Positions 35,320-44,887 are shown, counted from the stretch's first letter. The stretch: 53,080 bases of DNA from an uncultured Anaerobiospirillum sp. (GCA_944392765.1 CALXXU010000009.1:1-53080); one strand, 5' to 3'. Notes: a model not told the origin generated them from the sequence alone. Made by a program: numbers and translations.

Positions 35320-36498
35320 TTATAGTGGCTTGAACCAATTGAAGGCATAGCAGCGCCCGGCGTCCCAAGCATCCCAGCCGCGCCAATTGGTCGAGTTAAC
35401 CGTATCGAACAGAATCTTATAGTTCCAATAGTATTGGCCTACACCTAAGTGCCAGACCTTCATCTGGGCGCGATTGAGCTCTTGGTAGATCGCGCTGCGC
35501 TCAGCTAAAGTCAGACCTTGGGTCTCAGCCTCAGCGGTCACACCATTGAGCACACTCTGGCCACCCTTGGTGTCATAGCCGCACGCGAGCGAATTAAACA
35601 GACACCACTCACCGCAGATCACATCGTGCACCGCAGCCGCCTCTTGGTATTGAGGCGCAAGCTTGTGCTCTAAGTAATCAAGATAGCTCTCAAGCTTTTG
35701 CTCGCAATCGCCCATTTCGGCCATCATCAGGTATTGGTGGGTGTCGAGCACCACGTTCGGGTACTTTACGCGATCGACCATGAAATCCTGCCAGGCTAAG
35801 AGCTCAAAGCCATCATGGAAGACGACCTTCTTGCCCGCACTCAAGTGCGGCGCGATGCGGGCATAGGCTTCAGTGTAAAAGTCCCGTAAGAACGACATGC
35901 TATTCGGGGCCGAACCGCGCGCCAAATCAGGATCGCGTGGTGGGTAGCGTCCCTGTATATTAATAGTCTGCCACATGCGCTCGGTGATTGGCTCATTTAA
36001 GATCTGAATGCCATACAGTGCCGGATGGGAGCCATAGCGCTGAGCTAAACGCTCTAAGACGGTCAAGACATACTCGACTTCGTTCGGCAGTTGGCTAAAG
36101 CGGCACACACCCTGGATGCCGCCGTTATCAAAGCCGTTTTGGCTCATCGGGGCAGTGTGCAGATCAATCAGCACCGAAATGCCGTAATGTGCGCCCCAAG
36201 CCAGAGCATTATCCAAATCGGCAATACAGCCAATAAAAGGCTCGCGATCGCCAAAGATAAAGTACGGCACCGGGATACGCACGCTATTGATACCCATACC
36301 CTTAAGCAGCACAAAATCGCGCTCGGAGATGTACTCGGCGCGGTGCTGAGCGATGCGTGCGGCATAAGTTGCAGTGTCGAGGGTACGTGGGAAATAGTAC
36401 TCGTCGTCAGCATCGGAACCGGCAAAGGTCTGCGGACTCATCCACTTTTCCAAGACCAGCCAGTTACCTAAATTAACACCTTGAATAAAATCTGCCAT
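35320..36498 (-). CDS. glycoside hydrolase family 5 (exo-beta-1,3-glucanase-like)
   Basis: A 392-residue cytosolic (alpha/beta)8 barrel. The N-terminus FIQGVNLGNWLVLEKWMSP is typical of the exo-beta-1,3-glucanase branch of GH5. Further motifs are GINSVRIPVPYFIF, LIDLHTAPMSQNG, the acid/base Glu in QILNEPIT near residue 167 and the nucleophile Glu in VICGEWCLF near residue 293. I chose the ATG at 36498 with GGGAG upstream; the frame is open to 36546. There is no signal peptide. It is first in the operon with GH43 and DUF1349, and divergent from the LacI-type regulator. The substrate may be a beta-1,3-linked glucoside or galactoside, which I cannot decide. Confidence 0.88.
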   Translation of the reverse strand: MADFIQGVNLGNWLVLEKWMSPQTFAGSDADDEYYFPRTLDTATYAARIAQHRAEYISERDFVLLKGMGINSVRIPVPYFIFGDREPFIGCIADLDNALAWGAHYGISVLIDLHTAPMSQNGFDNGGIQGVCRFSQLPNEVEYVLTVLERLAQRYGSHPALYGIQILNEPITERMWQTINIQGRYPPRDPDLARGSAPNSMSFLRDFYTEAYARIAPHLSAGKKVVFHDGFELLAWQDFMVDRVKYPNVVLDTHQYLMMAEMGDCEQKLESYLDYLEHKLAPQYQEAAAVHDVICGEWCLFNSLACGYDTKGGQSVLNGVTAEAETQGLTLAERSAIYQELNRAQMKVWHLGVGQYYWNYKILFDTVNSTNWRGWDAWDAGRCYAFNWFKPL

Positions 36499-36817
36499 AA
36501 AACTCCCATTCCTACCAACAAGCGTCCTCCGTGCTCGCGCACGCAAAAGGCAATCTTCGCTGAGCTAGACTATCCGAACCGTAAGCGATTGTAGCGCATA
36601 TAATCAAGTTCTATCGCAGCATTACCAATTTTTGTGAAGCTTATCGCACCACCTCTTCAATTTGCGTGCACGTGCCCGCAAATAAAAAAAGCACTTACCC
36701 TTAGGCCCAAGTAAGCCCACTTGGCTGTAACCACCGCCAAAACTTGTTAAGATCATTGGATCACCTTAGCGTCGGGCCCAAACAGGCCCCAGCTTGATCA
36801 CAGAAGGAGAGAAGGTA
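36499..36817. promoter_or_regulatory. divergent promoter region between GH5 and lacI-type gene
   Basis: About 320 bases without a gene, holding the promoters of both divergent units. At 36660-36683 an inverted repeat ATTTGCG-N10-CGCAAAT is a candidate operator for the adjacent LacI-family protein. Next to it, a weak minus-strand hairpin with a T7 run (36684-36714) could block read-through into GH5. I see TATAAT on the plus strand at about 36601 but no good -35 box. Confidence 0.45.
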
Positions 36818-37825
36818 GTGAATCTGGCGCAACTAGCAGCAAAGCTCAATTTATCGACCGCCGCCGTCTCCAAGGCGCTCAACGATAAACCCGATATCTC
36901 CGAGGAAACGCGCCAGATGGTCAAGGAAGCTGCCAAGCGCTACGGCTACTCGCCCAATATCGCGGCACGCCAATTAAAGCGCGGCAAGACCGGAGTGGTG
37001 GCCCTCATCATGCCCCCTGATGGCGTCAACGCTTACCACACCTCCTACTTCTTTTACAAAATCAATGCGGGCCTGCACCAGATTCTCAGCGAACACGGCT
37101 ATCTCCCCTTTATCTATGCCCCAAGCAGCGCCGAGGATGAACTCAAGCAAATCGAGCGCTTTTTAAGCGAGAAGGTGGTCGACTGTGTCATCTTGACCGA
37201 CACCCACAACAATGATGAGCGCATCAAATTGCTCCAAAGCAAAGGCTTGCCTTTTGCCGCGATGGGCCGCACTGACGATGAAACGCGCCTCAACTGCATC
37301 GACATGGATTATGAGCAAATGACCCATGATGCGGTGAGCTTCGCGCTAAAGCAAGGCCACAAACAGCTCGCCTTAGTGACCTTTGGTGATGACTGTGCCT
37401 TTGGCCGACGCATCAAAGATGGCTTTGAAAAAGCCCTGAGCGCGCACCACCTCACTCCAAACGATAACCCAGTCTTAGTCGTGCCCAAGCATGACGGCAT
37501 GGGCGCCGAGGCCATAGCAAAGCTGATGGCCCAGCCCACCCCGCCTGACTTTGTGCTCCTTGTCAACGATGACATCTTCTACAGCGCTTTAAGCTACGGT
37601 CGTCGCCATCAGCTCAAGCTGCCCCAGATGATGTGCCTAATTTCGTCCTCGGAGTTCTTTAACTTGATCAATCCATGCGACCATGGCTTTGAGGTGCCCT
37701 TTGCCGAGCTGGGCACGGCCTTAGGGGAAGCAGTGTTAAGTGCGATCAAGGATCCCAAGGGCACCAAGCCGTACCAAAAAGTAGTTCCCGTCCCGATCAC
37801 GGCGCTACCCCACCGCACGCTCTAA
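36818..37825 (+). CDS. LacI-family transcriptional regulator
   Basis: A 335-residue repressor. The helix-turn-helix (NLAQLAAKLNLSTAAVSKAL, then ISEETRQMVKEAAKRYGYSPN) is followed by the periplasmic-binding-protein-like effector domain (GVVALIMPPDG, then VDCVILTDTHNN and DFVLLVNDDIFYSAL). I chose the GTG at 36818, with AAGGAG 8 bases upstream, because the HTH then begins at the usual distance; a TTG at 36794 is less likely. It is divergent from the GH5-GH43-DUF1349 operon and probably controls it in answer to a sugar. Confidence 0.92.
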   Translation: MNLAQLAAKLNLSTAAVSKALNDKPDISEETRQMVKEAAKRYGYSPNIAARQLKRGKTGVVALIMPPDGVNAYHTSYFFYKINAGLHQILSEHGYLPFIYAPSSAEDELKQIERFLSEKVVDCVILTDTHNNDERIKLLQSKGLPFAAMGRTDDETRLNCIDMDYEQMTHDAVSFALKQGHKQLALVTFGDDCAFGRRIKDGFEKALSAHHLTPNDNPVLVVPKHDGMGAEAIAKLMAQPTPPDFVLLVNDDIFYSALSYGRRHQLKLPQMMCLISSSEFFNLINPCDHGFEVPFAELGTALGEAVLSAIKDPKGTKPYQKVVPVPITALPHRTL

Positions 37826-37955
37826 AGCATCAGCAGAAATCATGACCCGAGCGCCCGCCCCACCATAGAGCACAGCCCCACCCACTCCCCTTATCGGGCG
37901 CACCAAAATGATCTAAGATCGGGGCCCCAGACCCAACGGTAACGTGGAGGCTACA

Positions 37956-39353
37956 ATGCGCAAGCACCTTAAACTGCTCATTGCCCTGTGCATGACGTCG
38001 TTTTTGACCTCATTCATGGGCTCGTCGCTCAACATCGCCATGCCGTTCATCGCGCAGGATTACCACTGCTCCCCTGAGAACGTAACGTGGATGATCAACG
38101 CCTTTACCGCGAGCTCTGCCGCCTTCTTACTAGCCTCCAGCGCGCTCGCCAACCGCTTTGGCTACCTCAATATCTTTCTCACGGGCGCCTTAAGCTCCGG
38201 CATCTTAAGCTTTGCTGTGACCTTAGCCCAGGATCTACTCTCAGGCTCTTTAATTCGTGGCATCCAAGGTGTGGCTCTGTCCTTGGTGTTCTGCACCGCT
38301 GTGGCCCTTATTTCCCAGCGCGTCGAGCGTGAGTACCGCTCCTTTGCCATTGCCTACAACGTCTCATCGGTGTACGCCGGTCTGACTCTCTCCCCGCTCA
38401 TTTCCGGCTTAATCGTGGACACCCTAGGCTGGCGCACCATGTTCTACATCACGGCAGTCGGCCTTATCGCCTCCTACTTTCTGACCTACCACGAGCCCAA
38501 GGACAAGCCCATCGCAGACAAGATGCCCCTGGGGCGCATGTTCGCCTCCTTTGCTCTTGGCCTCATCATCTTGCTCGCCCTCTCAGGCTACACCAGCTAT
38601 AGCTACTTCATCTACATACTACTCATTGGCATCGTGGCCTTAGGCGTGTATTTGGGCATTGAGTACCGCTCGCACGAGCCATTACTACCTCTCAAATTCA
38701 TCTGGGGCAATAACGTCCTCAAGTACGCCTTATTCGCCTCAACCTTTCACTACTTTGCCAGCTTTGTGTTCACGTTGCTCATCGCGATGCACTTGCAGCT
38801 GATCTTAGGCTACGCTGCGGCGACCACTGGCATGATCTTGATGGTGCAGCCGTTCTTGATGGTGCTCTTTTCCACGCTCTCGGGCAAGTTAAGCCACATG
38901 GTTGGCCCGCAATACCTCACCATCACCGGCATGACCCTTTGCCTCACCGGCGTGGTAGTCCTCTTTTGGCTCACCCCGGAAAGCAGCTTAGCCCTGATCT
39001 TCACGGCCCAAGTGTTCCTAGGCATTGGCTTTGGTCTGTTCTCAGCGCCCAACACGGTAATCGTAATGAGCTCGGTGGCGCCCCAGCAATACGCCATGGC
39101 CTCAGCGGTTCAATCAATTTCAAGAACAGTAGGCCAAGCCACTTCGATGGCCGTGCTCACCGCCTTGCTGCATTACACCATCAACGCCGCAGTCGGTACC
39201 CCCACCTACATAACTGAGCTTAGTGGCTCGATCCACCTGTCGCTCACCATGTCTTCGGTCTCCTACGGTGTGGGTCTCATTTTCTGCCTACTTTGCCTTA
39301 AAAACCGCGTTGCCGTGGTGCGCGCCCGCCGTGCCGCCGCAGCTACCGACTAA
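37956..39353 (+). CDS. MFS transporter, DHA2-like
   Basis: A 465-residue membrane protein with about 12-14 helices. Early segments such as IALCMTSFLTSFMGSSLNIA and MPFIAQDYHCSPENVTWMIN resemble DHA2-type drug/proton antiporters, as does SAAFLLASSALANRFGYLNI. GWRTMFYITAVGLIASYFLT and the late helix pair are also typical. I chose the ATG at 37956 because GGAGG lies 5 bases upstream; a GTG 12 bases earlier is possible. It lies 130 bp after the LacI gene on the same strand and may be co-transcribed. An export role is likely; the substrate is unknown. Confidence 0.85.
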   Translation: MRKHLKLLIALCMTSFLTSFMGSSLNIAMPFIAQDYHCSPENVTWMINAFTASSAAFLLASSALANRFGYLNIFLTGALSSGILSFAVTLAQDLLSGSLIRGIQGVALSLVFCTAVALISQRVEREYRSFAIAYNVSSVYAGLTLSPLISGLIVDTLGWRTMFYITAVGLIASYFLTYHEPKDKPIADKMPLGRMFASFALGLIILLALSGYTSYSYFIYILLIGIVALGVYLGIEYRSHEPLLPLKFIWGNNVLKYALFASTFHYFASFVFTLLIAMHLQLILGYAAATTGMILMVQPFLMVLFSTLSGKLSHMVGPQYLTITGMTLCLTGVVVLFWLTPESSLALIFTAQVFLGIGFGLFSAPNTVIVMSSVAPQQYAMASAVQSISRTVGQATSMAVLTALLHYTINAAVGTPTYITELSGSIHLSLTMSSVSYGVGLIFCLLCLKNRVAVVRARRAAAATD

Positions 39354-39417
39354 ATCACAGATTCACCAACAACATCTGGGGCTCAAGCCCTAGAAGCGCT
39401 CACGTTGAGGTTAAACC

Positions 39418-40431
39418 GTGCTTATTCGCAAAACGCTCCCTGAAGATCTGCCCCTGCTTGACGCCATTTTTGATCAATGCCGTGCATACATGGCTAAGGA
39501 AGGCAACCCCACTCAATGGGATGAAAAGTACCCTACCAGTGCCGTGGTCGCTGAAGACATCAAGCAAGGTCACGGCTATGTGTGCCTCAATGATGAGGGC
39601 AAGGTAGTCGCAAGCTTTGCGCTGGGCGACCATGAGCCCGAGTACGACCGCTTACGTGACGGCACTTGGCACAGCGCTACCCCCTACATCGTAGTCCACC
39701 GCATGGGTGCGCTGCCGCACCAAGGTGCAGGCCAGTTCATCTTTGCTTGGCTCATGGCACGCTATCCCCATATTCGCATCGACACCCACGCAGCGAATAA
39801 GACCATGCGCCACATCTTGGATAAGCTGGGTTTTAAATACACCGGCGTGGTCAGCTACGAAGGCTATGGCGACCGCATTTGCTTTGATTACGTCGCCCCT
39901 GCGCGCAAGCACGCCCCAGCAAAGCTCAACTTTAGAAAGGCCACTGCTGCCGATTTAGACCGCTTAGATGAGCTCTTTGAGGGCGCCCGGCAGTTCATGT
40001 ACGCCCACAACAACTTCAATCAGTGGATGAACGGCTTCCCGAACTAAAACGACGTCAAGCCTGCCTTAGACGCCGGAGAGCTCTACGTCGTGATCGATGA
40101 AGACCACGCAGATGAAATCGTAGGCACCTTTGTCCTTTCAGACTACGAGCCGGTCTATGATGAGCTCCAAGACGGTCAATGGCAGAGTGACCAGCCCTAC
40201 AAGGTCATTCACCGCATGGCCACAGTCCAAGGCCGAGGCGTGGGCACCTTTATCTTCAAGCTGCTCATGGCCCAATACCCATATCTGCGCATCGATACCC
40301 ACCAAGACAATAAGCCCATGCATGAGCTTGCGACCAAGCTAGGCTTCAAGCGTGTGGGCAAGGTCTTCTACAACAGCCGCAACGCCGGTTGGCGCGAGTG
40401 CTACGACTACTTACGCCCTACCACCAAGTAA
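39418..40431 (+). pseudogene. tandem GNAT acetyltransferase with an in-frame stop
   Basis: A GTG start with GAGG upstream opens a GNAT domain (residues 1-160; HRMGALPHQGAGQFIFAWLM, then IDTHAANKTMRHILDKLGF). It is followed by the start of a second GNAT domain, cut by TAA at 40045-40047. The same frame continues at once, without any frameshift, with NDVKPALDAGELYVVIDEDH and the second acetyl-CoA site (HRMATVQGRGVGTFIFKLLM, IDTHQDNKPMHELATKLGFK) up to a normal stop at 40431. The two halves are clearly duplicates. A GTG with GGAGAG upstream at 40090 could restart the second half but would lose its first strands. The first domain alone may still be functional. Confidence 0.85.
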
Positions 40432-40872
40432 GCAACAAAGGCCAAGGTGCATACGGGACGAATTAAGCTCCGGCACTGAGTTTAAGCAATCCCCAATGCA
40501 AAAAGGCATAGCAAGCTTAAACCACGAAGTGGAGGAAAATACAGCGCCTGTTTACAATGATTAAGTGAGATGGCGGCTTGGCGCTGTGGGCGCAAGTGGC
40601 TCGCCCCTGTGAGCACAGAAGGCCCACCGCCCGCGCCATGCGACCGATTTGGCTTCGGTTTTGATAAAACCGAAAACGCAAAAGCCAGCAAGCTGCGCCG
40701 CTCAAGCGGCACAGCTTGCTGGCTTTGTCATAGCCAAAAAGGCCTGCACTGGGCGCTGCCTTGCAGCAGCCAACAATGCAGACCTTGGGGGCGACCTGCA
40801 AGGCGCCCCAAAGGGCGCCCTTGGCCTTACGGCCGCCTAATCGTCTAACTGAATCGTTAAACTAGTGGCTTA
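40432..40872. terminator. convergent terminator region with dense palindromes
   Basis: About 440 bases between the converging GNAT and porin genes. Main elements: TTCGGTTTT-GAT-AAAACCGAA (40654-40674); a two-storey hairpin at 40681-40726 with a 15-bp outer stem (AAAGCCAGCAAGCTG/CAGCTTGCTGGCTTT) and an inner GCCGCT/AGCGGC stem; and a near-palindrome at 40798-40822 (AAGGCGCCC/GGGCGCC). On the minus strand the big stem is followed by TTTGCGTTTTCGG, so it should end the porin transcript. No gene is seen. Confidence 0.75.
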
Positions 40873-42471
40873 TTACCACCATGCCTCAGCCTGAACACCG
40901 AAGTTCCACTCGGTGTCATCAGAGCTACCAGCGGTAACTGCGCCAATGGAGTTCATGGTTGGGTTTGCACTGTCTTCTAAAGCATCGCCATTAGCAACTA
41001 AGTAAGATGCGTAGACACGCAGCTCAGGACGGCTCATTAAGCCCTTGCCTGGAGCGATAGCGTAAGCTAAGGTGTACTTCTGACCGTCTTGCGAAGCGTC
41101 ATTGCCACTCTTGTACTCAACATCTTCCCAGTAGGAACCAACTTCAGCTAACAGACGAGTGTAAGTGGTGAGCTGGTAACCGGCACGGGCAACTGCACGG
41201 ATGATGGAGTGATCATCCTCATTACCCATATCGGAAGCATAGCCGTATTGCAGAACGTGGTTGAGCGAGAAGTTGTCGGTGATGTTAATCTCGCCAGTGT
41301 TGATAATCTGGAAGCCCTTGGCATCCTCATTATCCTTCCAAGCATCGTACCAGCCACCGTCCATATCAATGACGTTGTGAGCTAAAGCCTTGTTAGCATA
41401 CTGCAGCACAGTCTTATTGTAACCAGCGCTGAAGTTCTGGCTAAACTCAATGGTACCCATGAAGGCAGTACCATTGTCATATTGCTCAGTGCCACTGTAG
41501 ATTGGGCCGGTGAACTTACCATCGGTACCAGTTACACGACCTTCATCAGCACCATTTGGAATAGCAACGGCTACGTGGAACTGAGTCCAAGCACCATCCC
41601 ATGGAGCCCAGCCAGCATAACGGGCATCTAAGTAGTTGACATTGAGGTCACCTGTATATTGGCCAGGTACACCATTATCCTCAAAGTCATACTTGATATC
41701 CTGCTGATCCTTGCGAATCCAAGCAAAGGAGAAGGTACCTGGGCCTGCTTGTAAGTACTCAATACCAGCACCGGAACCGGCGATATTGATGTACTTCTTA
41801 TCAATGATGTGGATATCCTGACGTTGGTAGTAGCGCTTACCAGCCCAAACTACGGCATTTGGTTGACCTGGGATTAAGCCCTTAACCTGAAGGTTGAACT
41901 GACGAACACTGACGGTCATGTCATCATCACCGCCATTGTAACCGTCATACTTCAGCTCTTCACCGTCATCGGAACCGTCGGAGTTAAACTGGAAGGTCGA
42001 GTAGATATAGAAGCTTACGTCGTTCATCTTGTAAACTTCAGTACCCAGCTCGATCTCGGTGTAGAGGTCACCCTCATTACCTAAACGACCAACCTTGCTT
42101 TGGTTCCAACCAGTGTTAGCACCGTCGCCCGATACGCCGACACCGCCACGGAAGTAGCCGTGGAAGTCAAAGGATGGCTTCCAACCTACGTCAACCGAAG
42201 CGGCCTTGCCGTCTTTGGCTGCAGCTTGATCAACGATAGCCTTAGCACGGGCGCTCTCGGCCTCAGCCTTAGCTTGGGCAGCCTCAGCAGCACGCTTGGC
42301 CTCAACAGCGGCAGCCTCAGCGCGCTGAGCGGCAGCAACTGCCTCACGAGCAGCGGCTAATGCAGCATCGATATCGGCCTGACCTGCAGCAGCAGCGTTG
42401 GTGCTGTACAGAGTCATGCTTGCAGCTAAAACGGCGGCGGCAAGGGTTGAAAACTTAATTGCCCCTTTCAT
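40873..42471 (-). CDS. LamB-type maltoporin/oligosaccharide porin with N-terminal coiled coil
   Basis: A 532-residue outer-membrane sugar porin. A signal peptide (MKGAIKFSTLAAAVLAASMT, cleaved near NAAAA) is followed by about 60 residues of Ala/Glu/Lys-rich coiled coil (AAQRAEAAAVEAKRAAEAAQ), as in the sucrose porin ScrY. Then comes the LamB beta-barrel (FDFHGYFRGGVGVSGDG, VWAGKRYYQRQDIHIIDKKY, IEYLQAGPGTFSFAWIRKDQ) ending in the terminal aromatic residue QAEAWW needed for barrel assembly. It shares its strand with the MalK-type ATPase, as malK-lamB do in E. coli. The 650 bp in front suggests a separate promoter or a long leader. It probably passes galacto-oligosaccharides here, judging from the GH53 neighbour. 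Confidence 0.93.
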   Translation of the reverse strand: MKGAIKFSTLAAAVLAASMTLYSTNAAAAGQADIDAALAAAREAVAAAQRAEAAAVEAKRAAEAAQAKAEAESARAKAIVDQAAAKDGKAASVDVGWKPSFDFHGYFRGGVGVSGDGANTGWNQSKVGRLGNEGDLYTEIELGTEVYKMNDVSFYIYSTFQFNSDGSDDGEELKYDGYNGGDDDMTVSVRQFNLQVKGLIPGQPNAVVWAGKRYYQRQDIHIIDKKYINIAGSGAGIEYLQAGPGTFSFAWIRKDQQDIKYDFEDNGVPGQYTGDLNVNYLDARYAGWAPWDGAWTQFHVAVAIPNGADEGRVTGTDGKFTGPIYSGTEQYDNGTAFMGTIEFSQNFSAGYNKTVLQYANKALAHNVIDMDGGWYDAWKDNEDAKGFQIINTGEINITDNFSLNHVLQYGYASDMGNEDDHSIIRAVARAGYQLTTYTRLLAEVGSYWEDVEYKSGNDASQDGQKYTLAYAIAPGKGLMSRPELRVYASYLVANGDALEDSANPTMNSIGAVTAGSSDDTEWNFGVQAEAWW

Positions 42472-43131
42472 AAATATTACCTATACGACTTGCAAAAGAC
42501 ACATCGAGTTTGCTCAAGCTACGTTGGGATAGCAGTATCAGCGCAAGCTCGGGCTTTGTCCCCACAACAAAGCCTTTTGCTTGATGGTACTAAGTAAGGA
42601 GGAGCAAACCACCTTGGGATAGAACTTTAAGCTTCAACTACCGTCTAACGCTCAGACCAGCCCCCAAAGACCGAGGCTAAACCTGTTACAGGTTTGGCCC
42701 TGCCCCGCGCTGATTTGAGCACCAAGCCTTGCTGCATCTAATTGCTTTTGCGCTCAATGGGATAGAAATAGAGAAAAAAGCAACTAAGTGCTGGCTGACT
42801 TGGCTTAGTTAGACCGTCTTTGAAACCTCACTTTTGGGGATAAAGAAACCTTTGGGCTTAAGCCCTTTTCTTGCTTGATTGTAGGCTAGATACAAGCTTG
42901 ATTACACAATTGCAACACAAACCTGTGATTTTGCCCACAATCTTGAGCGATGGCGCATCTTACAGCCGCGCCGGATCCTTTTCTAACAACTTGCTGGCAA
43001 ACGTATGCAAACGTTTTCACCAGCGTACTTTGTGCACCACGAAGGTGCCGCTTGTTTGCACCTGCATCGCTACAGGTCTGAGGGCAGCTCCGTGGGAGCT
43101 GCCGTGTTGCAACCTACAACGTTTGAACTGC
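42472..43131. promoter_or_regulatory. porin upstream region with operator-like palindromes
   Basis: A 660-bp gene-free stretch between the porin and the ATPase gene. It holds a perfect hairpin GGCTAAACCTG-TTA-CAGGTTTGGCC (42675-42699), the 12-bp palindrome GGGCTTAAGCCC (42854-42865), a LacI-family/cre-like site TGCAAACGTTTTCA (43006-43019) preceded by a related half-site (GGCAAACGTATGC), and a 9-bp hairpin GGCAGCTCC-GTG-GGAGCTGCC (43083-43103) that may protect the 3' end of the ATPase mRNA. The open frame at 42871-43230 on the plus strand is not supported. Confidence 0.5.
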
Positions 43132-44307
43132 TTAGGCGGCTACGTCCTCGTCACGCTTGGTCTTGGTCTCAGGCCAAGGCAGCTTGTCCTCTTCACGGGC
43201 GTAGATGCGCTCACCGGCCTCGTTGAATAAGAGGCAGTTCTTGGCTAAGCAGTTGAGCTCGACCTCACGGCCGGTGTGGACTTGGACGTCACCTGGGATG
43301 ATGATCTTGAAGTTGTCCTGACCGCAGCTGGTGCCATAGAGGTAGGTGTTGTTGCCTAAACGCTCAACCACGTCCGACTTGAACTTGAGGCTTACCGTCT
43401 TGTCACCACCAAAGCGCTCTAAGGCAGCTTGGGCCTTACCGATCGAGAGGTACTCTGGGCGAATACCAACCGTGACCTTATCGCCGACCTTTAAGCCCTG
43501 GGTTAAAGCCGGAACCTGTTCCATGTTGCCGCCTAAGTCGACCGTGACTTCGTTGTCACCGATCGCCTTGATCTCGGTTGGTAAGAAGTTCATCTTTGGC
43601 GAACCAATGAAGCCTGCGACGAACTTGTTGCAAGGGTTGTAATAGAGCTCCAGAGGCTTGCCCACCTGCTCAATCTTGCCGAAGTTCATAACCACAATCT
43701 TGTCAGCTAAGGTCATAGCCTCAACCTGATCGTGGGTTACGTAAACCATGGTGGTGCCCATCTCTTGGTGCATGCGGGCAATGTGCAGACGCATCTCAAC
43801 ACGCAGCTCAGCATCCAAGTTCGATAAAGGCTCGTCGAAGGTGAAGACCTTAGGGTTGCGCACAATGGCACGGCCGATGGCCACACGCTGACGTTGACCA
43901 CCTGACAACTGCTTTGGCTTGCGATCTAAGAGGTGATCAAGCTGTAAGGCCTTGGCCACCTCGGTGACCTGACGACGAATCTCGTCCTTAGGTACCTTGT
44001 TGATCTTAAGGCTGTAGCCCATGTTCTCGGCGACCGACATATGTGGGTACAAGGCATAGGACTGGAACACCATGGCCACGCCACGATCGGCAGGAGAGAC
44101 GTCGTTCACTACTTCATCATCAATTAACAGCTCACCTGCGCTAATGCTTTCAAGACCTGCAATCATACGCAGCATGGTCGACTTACCGCAGCCTGAAGGG
44201 CCTACGAAGACGCACAGCTGGCCATCCTCGATTCTCAGGTTGATGTTAGACAAGGTGACGACCTTGCCATAGGCTTTGACGACGTTCTTGAACTCAATGC
44301 TTGCCAT
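43132..44307 (-). CDS. malK: MalK/MsmX/UgpC-type sugar ABC transporter ATPase
   Basis: A 391-residue ATPase of the CUT1 carbohydrate importer family. Walker [12 protein letters not shown] is near residues 34-44, the Q-loop in [12 protein letters not shown], the signature [14 protein letters not shown], Walker [13 protein letters not shown], and the switch His in [11 protein letters not shown]. Residues about 235-391 form the regulatory TOBE domains. It energises import by the two permeases at 46312-48564. It is divergent from the binding protein gene and upstream of the porin on its own strand, the same order as E. coli malK-lamB. The start has GGGAG. The symbol follows family resemblance; the substrate is more likely galacto-oligosaccharide than maltose. 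Confidence 0.92.
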   Translation of the reverse strand: MASIEFKNVVKAYGKVVTLSNINLRIEDGQLCVFVGPSGCGKSTMLRMIAGLESISAGELLIDDEVVNDVSPADRGVAMVFQSYALYPHMSVAENMGYSLKINKVPKDEIRRQVTEVAKALQLDHLLDRKPKQLSGGQRQRVAIGRAIVRNPKVFTFDEPLSNLDAELRVEMRLHIARMHQEMGTTMVYVTHDQVEAMTLADKIVVMNFGKIEQVGKPLELYYNPCNKFVAGFIGSPKMNFLPTEIKAIGDNEVTVDLGGNMEQVPALTQGLKVGDKVTVGIRPEYLSIGKAQAALERFGGDKTVSLKFKSDVVERLGNNTYLYGTSCGQDNFKIIIPGDVQVHTGREVELNCLAKNCLLFNEAGERIYAREEDKLPWPETKTKRDEDVAA

Positions 44308-44887
44308 GAATGACTCCCACTATGCTCCTACCACACATGAATCCTCGGAATGGAGCTGTCTGGACTTTGGCTGCAACCTTCCTTTTGCAGCGGCTTAGCT
44401 CAAGCTCCCTTAGGCGCATCGCATGTTTTAATTTTAACACAATTGTATGAGTTTAAACACAACCAATGCGCTTTCACTTGGTCAAACTATACAAAACGAG
44501 AACCGTTTTGACAAAACAAATGCCAAAATTTGTTTGCCAGATCACGCTTTTTTGCGCCAAAACATCGATGCTGTCACAGTTGGAGCACTGACCAAACGCA
44601 GCGCTGGAGCCTAGTTTTACGGCCTTGGGCACGAGCACGCACTTGATAACTTTTAGACAAAAGACATCAAAGCCGTATTTGTAAGGACTTGGGGCCATTT
44701 TCGTGCTTTAACCCGCAAAGTTCATGTTATCCGTTCACAATTTTGTGAGGTAAATCATATCCTGAGCGATTCACCTTTGCGCTCACCACGGCAATTGATT
44801 AAGGTAAGCATGTTCACAGCGCCGCCATCATTACGCTATGCGTTTTTGGCCGGAGCGCTGCTATTTTGTCTTGAGTGAGGGGAAGCG
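44308..44887. promoter_or_regulatory. divergent control region of the malK-lamB and malEFG-type units
   Basis: A 580-bp non-coding region between the divergent units, the control centre of the locus. Candidate sites are CAAAACG-AGAAC-CGTTTTG (44492-44510), which has the CG-centred symmetry of LacI-family operators, and the palindrome TCACAATTTTGTGA (44735-44748), which may overlap a -35 region of the binding-protein gene. I see no clear MalT box and no canonical CRP site, though this is only by eye. Confidence 0.5.

Noticed and set aside
40045-40047. Recoded or selenocysteine-type stop in the GNAT gene
   Set aside because: The codon is TAA, which ends many other genes here, and no recoding element is visible; a nonsense mutation is simpler.
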